Origin: Methylobacterium gossipiicola
GTDB lineage: Bacteria > Pseudomonadota > Alphaproteobacteria > Rhizobiales > Beijerinckiaceae
Reading direction: 5' to 3'
Length of the DNA: 64,000 nt
NCBI RefSeq assembly: GCF_900113485.1
Contig: NZ_FOPM01000008.1
Coordinates: 1 to 64,000, forward strand
The notes under the pieces are model-generated. The model did no database searches. It had not been told where the DNA came from and saw nothing but the letters and a program-made list of their open reading frames with translations. Positions within the stretch are counted from its first letter, which is position 1, and every line of letters begins with the position of its first letter. A program made the position numbers and the translations under genes. Below, piece by piece: positions 58,825 to 64,000 of the stretch.

Positions 58825-59086
58825 TTTCCCGCCGGATCGAGGCTGCGTACGCCCACCGATTGCGCAATTTTATGTCGCATGGATGTGGATCAATCTTGCA
58901 AGGGTTGTGTTTCCCGTGTGCTGAGTTCGTCATGCACGGTCGCATCCCGACGCTTCCGCGTTGTTCCCTCGTGACGTGAGCGGTTTCCCGTCGATCCATT
59001 CGGCCGTGGCCACGGCGAGACTCCGCTCGTCCGGGAAAGCGGCCAGTCGCGCCTGGGCGAGTCGGGCGAAGCGGCCGGAAGCCGGA

Positions 59087-59836
59087 TCAGACGGCGATGA
59101 TGCCTGGGTAGCGGTGCGCGAGGTCGGCGCGGGTCGCTTCGGCCCAGGCGCGGTCACGGGTCTCGCGCGGGCGGTCCAGGGGCACCGTGGCGACGAGGCT
59201 CGCCGGCCGACCCGAAACGAGGACGAGGCGGTCGGCGATGGCGATGGCCTCGGCGACGTTGTGGGTCACCATGAGGACGCCAACCCCGGTGCCGGCGACG
59301 CTGTCGACCACGAGGCCGCGCAGGGCCGCCGCCGAGGCGTCGTCGAGGGAGACGAACGGCTCGTCGAGGACGAGGATGCGGGGCGTCTGCGCCAGCGCCC
59401 GCGCCAGGGCGACGCGGCGTTGCATGCCCAGCGACAGGGCGCCGGGAAACCGCCCCCGCCAGGGCGTCAGGCCGAGGGCTGCGAACAGGGCCTCGAGGGA
59501 CCGGCCCCGCTCCGCGCGCGGCAGGGCGAGGCGGACATTCTGCTCGACGGTGCGCCAGGCGAGGAGGCGCGGCTCCTGAAACACCATGGCGATGCCGGCG
59601 CTCTCCGGTGGCGGCGCGACGGTTCCGTCGAAGGCGGTGTCGAGGCCGAGCAGGATCCGCAGGGTCGTGGTCTTGCCCGCCCCCGAGGGGCCGATGAGGC
59701 AGGTGATTTTTCGCGACTCGACGTCGAAGGCGAGATCCTTCACGGCGTCGACGGGCTCCGGCCCGCCGGCGCCGTAGACCTTCGACCGGATCGCGACGCT
59801 CAGGGCCGCGCCGGCCTCACCGCCGGCGGCGGACAT
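59087..59836 (-). CDS. ABC transporter ATP-binding protein, NitT/TauT type
   Basis: 249 residues from the ATG at 59836. Walker A GPSGAGKTTTLRILLG, signature LSLGMQRRVALARAL, Walker B RILVLDEPF and THNVAEA switch. There is an upstream ATG at 59857, and the two starts lie in a 21-base near-duplication (ATGTCCGCCGC). The ATG at 59836 follows the permease stop by one base. Family members import nitrate, sulfonates, cyanate or thiamine precursors. Substrate unknown. Confidence 0.86.
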   Translation of the reverse strand: MSAAGGEAGAALSVAIRSKVYGAGGPEPVDAVKDLAFDVESRKITCLIGPSGAGKTTTLRILLGLDTAFDGTVAPPPESAGIAMVFQEPRLLAWRTVEQNVRLALPRAERGRSLEALFAALGLTPWRGRFPGALSLGMQRRVALARALAQTPRILVLDEPFVSLDDASAAALRGLVVDSVAGTGVGVLMVTHNVAEAIAIADRLVLVSGRPASLVATVPLDRPRETRDRAWAEATRADLAHRYPGIIAV

Positions 59837-59837
59837 C

Positions 59838-60584
59838 TTATCGCCAGCGGCGGACATGGGCTTCCAGGCGCTGGAGGACGAGGATGTCGATGGCGATCAT
59901 CACGCTCATGAACACGACGCTGTAGCCGACGATGGCCGCCACGTTCAGGCTCTGGACGAAGTAGTAGTTGATGGCGAAGCCCACCCCGTTGGGGCGGCCG
60001 AGCAACTCGATGACGAGGACGATCTTCCAGGCGAGCGACAGGCCGGAGCGGGCCGCCGCCACGGCGAAGGGCTGGAGCTGTGGCACCAGCACGTGGGCGA
60101 TCCAGGTGCGGCGGTCGAATCGGTAGGTTCGGGCCATTTCCTCGAGTTGCGGATCGAGGCCGCGGGCGCCTTCGCGCAGGATCACCGCCACGTTGGGAAG
60201 CTTGTTGAGGACGACGGCCAGGACCGCCGCGCCCTCGTTGAGGCCGACCCAGATATAGGCCAGCACGGTGATGACCAGGGCCGGGGTGTTGAGCAGGATG
60301 AGGAGGGGCGTATCGAGGACGAGGTTGAGACGGCGCGAGCGCCCGAGGGCGATGCCCAGCAGCACGCCCAGCACCATGGCGATGACGAAGGAGGCGCCGA
60401 CCCGCGTCAGCGTGAGGCCGACATTCCACCACAGGTCTCCCGAAGCGGATTCCCGGGCGATGAATGCCACCACGGCGCCGGGCGACGGCAGCAGCCGCGA
60501 ACCGGCGGCCGTCGCGGCGGCCTGCCACCCGGCCAGCAGCACGAGGACCGAGACGAGACGGGTGGCGAACCCCATGCTGTTCAA
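59838..60584 (-). CDS. ABC transporter permease, NitT/TauT type
   Basis: 248 residues with about six hydrophobic segments and the EAA-type loop REGARGLDPQLEEMARTYRF followed by HVLVPQLQPFAVAAARSGLSLAWKIVL, characteristic of TauC/SsuC/NrtB. Continues into the ATPase gene. Starts 27 bases after the binding-protein gene ends. Confidence 0.88.
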   Translation of the reverse strand: MNSMGFATRLVSVLVLLAGWQAAATAAGSRLLPSPGAVVAFIARESASGDLWWNVGLTLTRVGASFVIAMVLGVLLGIALGRSRRLNLVLDTPLLILLNTPALVITVLAYIWVGLNEGAAVLAVVLNKLPNVAVILREGARGLDPQLEEMARTYRFDRRTWIAHVLVPQLQPFAVAAARSGLSLAWKIVLVIELLGRPNGVGFAINYYFVQSLNVAAIVGYSVVFMSVMIAIDILVLQRLEAHVRRWR

Positions 60585-60611
60585 GACCGCGCCGGGCTGC
60601 GGCCGGCGGCG

Positions 60612-61595
60612 TCAGCCATTCGTCGTGCCGTCGTAATAGAGCTTGGGCGGCAGGGTGGTGCCGGCGCCGACGAGGCGCTCGCCGCCGAGTTTTGCCAGCA
60701 CGCCGTAGAGGCGTTCGCCGTCGCTGCGCTCCACCGCCAGGGGGCGGCGCGGGATGCCGGCGAGGAAATCGCGCTTCAGGGTCTCGAAGGTCGCCGCGTC
60801 GTCGGCCGCCATCAGGGGGCGGACCACGTCCCAGGCGGAGTCGTCCGTGGCGAGCATCTCCTTGGCGGCCTTCGAGGCGCGGGTGAAGCCGGCCACCGCC
60901 TCGGGCTTGGCGTCGAGGGTTTCGCCGTCGAACAGGTAGCCGATCAGCGCCATGGAGCCCGTGGCGCCAAAAGCCCGCATGATGTCGTCCGAACCGATGA
61001 CGCGCCGGAACCCCTTCGGCTCCAGGCGGGCGCAGTAGGTCCAGTACAGGAGGCCGGCATCGAGCTCGCCCTGCTCCAGCTTGAGCGCGAGGAGGGGCGG
61101 CGCCCCGAACGCTACCGTGGCGTCGTTTTCCAGGTCGAGGCCGGCGGTGTCGCGGGCCTGAGCCTTGAGCAGGAGCCAGTTCTTGTCGAGGGGGCCACCG
61201 GCGACGCCGAGGCGCTTGCCCTTGAGGTCCTTCAGGCTGGCGATGGGGCTCGCCCCCGGCACCATGAGGGAGCCCTCGGTGGTGGAATAGGGGAAAAACC
61301 GCATGGCGCGGCCCTCGTTGCCGAGGCGGGCCGCCCACAGCAGGTCGCCCACGATGGTGTCGACCTGTCCGCCCTGGAAGGCGATGCGGGCGGCGTCGTT
61401 GCCCGCCAGCTTGACGACGTCGAGGGTGAAGCCGTTGGCTGCGTCGAGGCCGCGCGCCTTGATCACGGCGGCCTCCCAGGAGACCGTACCGAACGGCAGG
61501 CTGCCCACCGAGACCTTGGGGGTGTTCGCTCGTGCCGGCCGGCCGGCCAGGGGCAGCAATGCCGCCGTCGCGAGCAATCCGCGCCGTGACAGCAT
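60612..61595 (-). CDS. ABC transporter substrate-binding protein, NitT/TauT type
   Basis: 327 residues. Signal peptide LSRRGLLATAALLPLAGRPARA (twin-arginine-like RR start, but short), followed by VSVGSLPFGTVSWEAAVIKARGLD, LAGNDAARIAFQGGQVDTIVG and LKGKRLGVAGGPLDKNW, as in aliphatic sulfonate or nitrate receptors. First gene of the operon. The next gene in the direction of transcription beyond the transporter is xoxF, across 858 bases. Confidence 0.85.
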   Translation of the reverse strand: MLSRRGLLATAALLPLAGRPARANTPKVSVGSLPFGTVSWEAAVIKARGLDAANGFTLDVVKLAGNDAARIAFQGGQVDTIVGDLLWAARLGNEGRAMRFFPYSTTEGSLMVPGASPIASLKDLKGKRLGVAGGPLDKNWLLLKAQARDTAGLDLENDATVAFGAPPLLALKLEQGELDAGLLYWTYCARLEPKGFRRVIGSDDIMRAFGATGSMALIGYLFDGETLDAKPEAVAGFTRASKAAKEMLATDDSAWDVVRPLMAADDAATFETLKRDFLAGIPRRPLAVERSDGERLYGVLAKLGGERLVGAGTTLPPKLYYDGTTNG

Positions 61596-61805
61596 AGGCG
61601 TCTCCTCCTGCGGCGTGCCGGGCCCCTCACCTCCCCGGGGCGGAGGGCGGCTCTCTTGAGAATTTCAATAGAAGGTCTCGGTTCGGCCGTCCACCGGCCG
61701 ACACCTGAGACCCATCGACCCGCCGCTTGCGCGGCCCCCGCGCCCGACGCAGATTCGCCCGCGAAGCCCGGCCGCGCGCGCCGGGTCACCGATCACGGAG
61801 TCCCC

Positions 61806-62183
61806 ATGGCCGAACCCCGCGAGCTCACCTTCGACGATGCTACCATCACGGAGCGCCTCGCCCGCGAACTCCCGGCCTGGCGCCTGGAGGATGGCTGGAT
61901 CAAGCGCACCTACAAGACCGCGAGCTGGAAGAGCACCCTCATGGTGATCAACACCGTGGGCCACCTCGCGGAGGCCGCCTGGCACCATCCCGACATCACG
62001 GCCTCCTACGCCTGGGTCGAGATCCGCCTCACCAACCACGCGGCCAAGGGCGTCACCGAAAAGGATTTCGCCCTGGCGCGGAAGATCGAAGAGGTGGTGG
62101 GCTGGCAGCCCGGCACCGAGGGCGGCGCCCTGGAGGGCACGCCGACGGACCCGCGCTTTGCCTACATCAAGTACGAGAAGTAG
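61806..62183 (+). CDS. phhB: Pterin-4a-carbinolamine dehydratase
   Basis: 125 residues. Family signature around WHHPDITASYAWVEIRLTNHAAKGVTEKDFALA, with the catalytic histidines HH. The N-terminal YKTASWKSTLMVINTVGHLAEAA precedes it. Normally recycles the pterin cofactor of aromatic amino acid hydroxylases; in methylotrophs a link to pterin metabolism is possible but unproven. ATG 61806 follows GGAGTCCCC. Confidence 0.85.
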   Translation: MAEPRELTFDDATITERLARELPAWRLEDGWIKRTYKTASWKSTLMVINTVGHLAEAAWHHPDITASYAWVEIRLTNHAAKGVTEKDFALARKIEEVVGWQPGTEGGALEGTPTDPRFAYIKYEK

Positions 62184-62203
62184 CGGCCGGTCCTCCGATG
62201 CCT

Positions 62204-62361
62204 GTCCCGGACGCCCGGAGCGCAGCGCAGGGCGATCCGGGACCAGCACAGGAAGTGCCGCATCGCGGCCCGATCCGGGGACAGCGAAGAAAGCGAGCCG
62301 CTGCGCGACTTTTCGTGCCGGCCCCCGGATCGGGCTCCGCTGCGCTGCGCGTCCGGGGGGA
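62204..62361. repeat. Long imperfect inverted repeat after phhB
   Basis: A left arm (62204-62241, GTCCCGGACGC.CCGGAGCGCAGCGCAG...) is largely the reverse complement of the right arm (62322-62361, ...CCGCTGCGCTGCGCGTCCGGGGGGAC). About 158 bases, filling the convergent phhB gap. Looks like a dispersed palindromic intergenic element of the kind common in high-GC methylobacteria. Confidence 0.6.
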
Positions 62362-62370
62362 CCCGCCGGA

Positions 62371-62592
62371 TCACTCGGCCTGCTTCACCCGGCGGCACTC
62401 GGTCTTGAGGTAGCTGGTCTTGCCCACCTCATCGCGCAGGTCCGTGCGGGCGATGATCTCCTGCCAGCCGTTGGTGCAGCCGAGTTCGTTGGCGACCCGG
62501 ACCTTGCGGACCTCGCTGGCCTTGTCGTCGGTGCAGGCCTCGATGGGCAGGCCGTTGGCACAGACGAGGACGACGGCGATGAAGGCGTTCAC
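62371..62592 (-). CDS. Small exported protein with cysteines
   Basis: 73 residues. Hydrophobic N terminus MNAFIAVVLVCANGLPIEAC then ELGCTNGWQEIIARTDLRDE and LKTECRRVKQ. Cysteines at 11, 20, 39 and about 66. Probably periplasmic or membrane-tethered. No known family. Ends beside the inverted repeat. Confidence 0.6.
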   Translation of the reverse strand: MNAFIAVVLVCANGLPIEACTDDKASEVRKVRVANELGCTNGWQEIIARTDLRDEVGKTSYLKTECRRVKQAE

Positions 62593-62646
62593 GGGCGGGC
62601 TCCGTTCGTTTCCCGTCAGGGGTACGCGCGGGGCCGGCCTTGAGTT

Positions 62647-63492
62647 TCAGCCGATGTCGAGCATCAGGTCCGCCGAGAACGTCCGGCCCTCGACGGGGTT
62701 GGCGACCCAGCGGGTTCGCCCGACCCTGAGGTCGTGCCCGGCGTGGAAATGCCCCGAGATCCAAACATCCGGCCGCGCGGCGTCGGGGAGATCGTCCAGC
62801 ACCGTCGTGGCGTAGAAGGCCGGCAGCCACCACGGCACGCCGGGGCTTCCCCGGAACGCATCCGCCGCGGCGGTGCCGGCGGGGTGATGGGTGAGGCAAA
62901 CCGTCGGGCCGGCATGGGGCTCGGCCAGGGCGCTCATGAGGGCCGCCCGCTCCGCCGCGTGCGCCGCCATGGCGTCGGCCGGCGACCAGACCGACCCGTC
63001 GCCGTTGCGGATGGAGCCCCGGAACTCCCGCGAGCCGGTGACGGGGTCGGTCATGCGCGCGGCGGCGTAGGCGATGGGATCGTCCGGCCGGTCCGGCGTA
63101 TCGGGTCCGAGCCAGCGCCCGGCCAGGCTCCAATCGGTCCACAGGGTGGTGCCGACGAAGCGTACGCCGTCGAGGACCACGCTTGCGCTCCCCTGCAGCA
63201 GATGGATCGTGTGCCCCGCCGCGTCGAGGCGCGCCACTTCCGCCTCCAGAGCGGCGAGGAGCTGGGGGGCCGTGCGCCCGTCGCCGGTGGGGGCGTAGCG
63301 CTCGTGATTGCCGGGTACCAGCACCACGGGCCGGCCCTGCGCCAGGGTGAGAACGGCGGCGAGGCCGCGCTCGGGATGGCCCTCCCACAGGTCGCCCGCG
63401 CAGGCGAGCACGTCGAACGGCTGGGCCGGAACTGGAATCGTTTCGAGGCGGCGGCGTTCGAGGTGGAGGTCGGAGATCGGGAAGACGCGCAT
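62647..63492 (-). CDS. Metallophosphoesterase
   Basis: 281 residues, calcineurin-like fold: ISDLHLE at the start, CAGDLWEGHPE, VPGNHERYAP, CLTHHPAGTAAADAF and SGHFHAGHDL, five blocks carrying the two-metal ligands. The substrate cannot be guessed from this, since relatives act on nucleotides, phospholipids or proteins. ATG start near the family N terminus. Nineteen bases from the stop of the truncated transporter gene. Confidence 0.88.
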   Translation of the reverse strand: MRVFPISDLHLERRRLETIPVPAQPFDVLACAGDLWEGHPERGLAAVLTLAQGRPVVLVPGNHERYAPTGDGRTAPQLLAALEAEVARLDAAGHTIHLLQGSASVVLDGVRFVGTTLWTDWSLAGRWLGPDTPDRPDDPIAYAAARMTDPVTGSREFRGSIRNGDGSVWSPADAMAAHAAERAALMSALAEPHAGPTVCLTHHPAGTAAADAFRGSPGVPWWLPAFYATTVLDDLPDAARPDVWISGHFHAGHDLRVGRTRWVANPVEGRTFSADLMLDIG

Positions 63493-63511
63493 GACGAATG
63501 GGGTCCTGGGA

Positions 63512-64000
63512 TCAGACCGTCGTGTCGGCCGCGCGCCATTCGGCGCGGGCGGCCCGGAGGATGTCGCCGGCCGAATCCGCGTTGAGGATCGCGATGCCCG
63601 CCGCCGCCACGAGGTCGGGCCACGGCGACAGGGTGGCGGCCGTGATCAGGCCGGCGGCGATGATGGCGAGGTTGGCATAGGCGTCGTTGCGGGCCGAGAG
63701 GTAGGCCGCGCGAGTTAGGCTGCCGCCGCCGTCGCGATGGCGGGAGAGCATGGTCGCGCAAGCGAGGTTGACGGCGAGCGCCGCGAGGCCCGTGAGGGTC
63801 AGCGGCAGGGGAGCGGGCGGCGTCAGGTCCGAGAACTTCTCATAGGCCGCATAGGCGGCGGCGAGGCCCGGCACCACGAGGATACCGGCCAGCACCATGC
63901 CGAGGCGCGCCCGGTTGCGCATGCTCCAGCCGATTCCGGCGAAGATCAGGAGGTTGATGGCCGCGTCTTCGAGGAAATCGAGGCTGTCGGCGATGAGGGC
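63512..64000 (-). CDS. Cation-transporter family protein (CDF-like), truncated at the window end
   Basis: The frame runs into base 64000, and the translation of the last 78 bases (ALIADSLDFLEDAAINLLIF) continues the protein beyond the ATG at 63922, so the true start lies outside. The opening AD-SLDF-ED segment matches the CDF family's first metal-site helix, and the remainder contains further TM helices (LVVPGLAAAYAAY, LTGLAALAVNLACATML, NDAYANLAIIAAGLITAA). Likely exports zinc, cobalt or iron. Confidence 0.8.
   Translation of the reverse strand, partial: ALIADSLDFLEDAAINLLIFAGIGWSMRNRARLGMVLAGILVVPGLAAAYAAYEKFSDLTPPAPLPLTLTGLAALAVNLACATMLSRHRDGGGSLTRAAYLSARNDAYANLAIIAAGLITAATLSPWPDLVAAAGIAILNADSAGDILRAARAEWRAADTTV

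Larger units (their letters stand above)
58229..59086. other. Long non-coding region upstream of xoxF
   Basis: 858 bases between xoxF and the ABC transporter genes, both on the minus strand. It holds the xoxF leader with a palindrome (CCTCCGC/GCGGAGG, 58258-58283), an AT-rich stretch 58310-58320 that could be a -10, the inverted repeat AACTCA-N7-TGAGTT (58456-58474), an AT-rich block 58540-58620 and repeated CCGATGCG boxes. No reliable reading frame lies in it. Confidence 0.6.

Noticed and set aside
58636..58979. Overlapping short frames upstream of xoxF
   Set aside because: They lie among repeated boxes, have no family resemblance and no good start site.

Overview
The window is high-GC, gene-dense DNA from an alphaproteobacterial methylotroph, most likely Methylobacterium or Methylorubrum. 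The evidence is one neighbourhood holding the tetrahydromethanopterin (H4MPT) formaldehyde-oxidation genes (fae, mch, mtdB, mptG, fhcBADC), a PQQ operon with the pqqC-pqqD fusion typical of methylobacteria, and the lanthanide-dependent methanol dehydrogenase set xoxF-xoxG-xoxJ. This is a core chromosomal methylotrophy region. I saw no tRNA, rRNA, phage, IS element or CRISPR array. || Layout: 1-13.5 kb is mostly housekeeping: the end of ftsK, lolA, a PlsC-type acyltransferase, xthA, a threonine aldolase, rpsO-pnp, a periplasmic-binding protein coupled to a diguanylate cyclase, small membrane proteins, ridA and an orphan polyamine-binding protein. 13.5-27.3 kb is the one-carbon block. A hydantoinase-family cofactor gene and a HisA-like gene diverge there. 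The minus strand reads mptG, mtdB, an ATP-grasp gene, mch, a second ATP-grasp gene, a CitG-like gene and fae. fhcB-fhcA-fhcD-fhcC diverges from mptG. 27.5-34.8 kb holds a two-component system, then pqqA-pqqB-pqqCD-pqqE and two translationally coupled exported proteins of unknown function. 34.9-41.2 kb is the branched-chain amino acid region (ilvC, ilvN, ilvB) with a leader peptide and attenuator in front of ilvB. 41.7-53.0 kb is a complete chemosensory operon of the Wsp/alternative-function type that ends in two hybrid histidine kinases. 53.1-54.8 kb is folP-folB-folK. 54.8-58.2 kb is xoxFGJ on the minus strand behind a long non-coding upstream region. 59.1-61.6 kb is a NitT/TauT-type ABC transporter. 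61.8-64 kb has a pterin carbinolamine dehydratase, a small exported protein, a phosphoesterase and a truncated cation transporter. || How the parts work together: XoxF, using PQQ made by the pqq operon and passing electrons to XoxG, oxidises methanol in the periplasm. Fae, MtdB, Mch and the Fhc complex then carry formaldehyde to formate on H4MPT and methylofuran. MptG, the ATP-grasp, CitG-like and MfnF-like proteins are placed to build those cofactors. || The observations most worth following are the ilvB attenuator, the two exported genes coupled to pqqE, a probable CTG start in the mtdB-mch interval, the Wsp-like operon without a diguanylate cyclase, and repeated CCGATGCG boxes upstream of xoxF.
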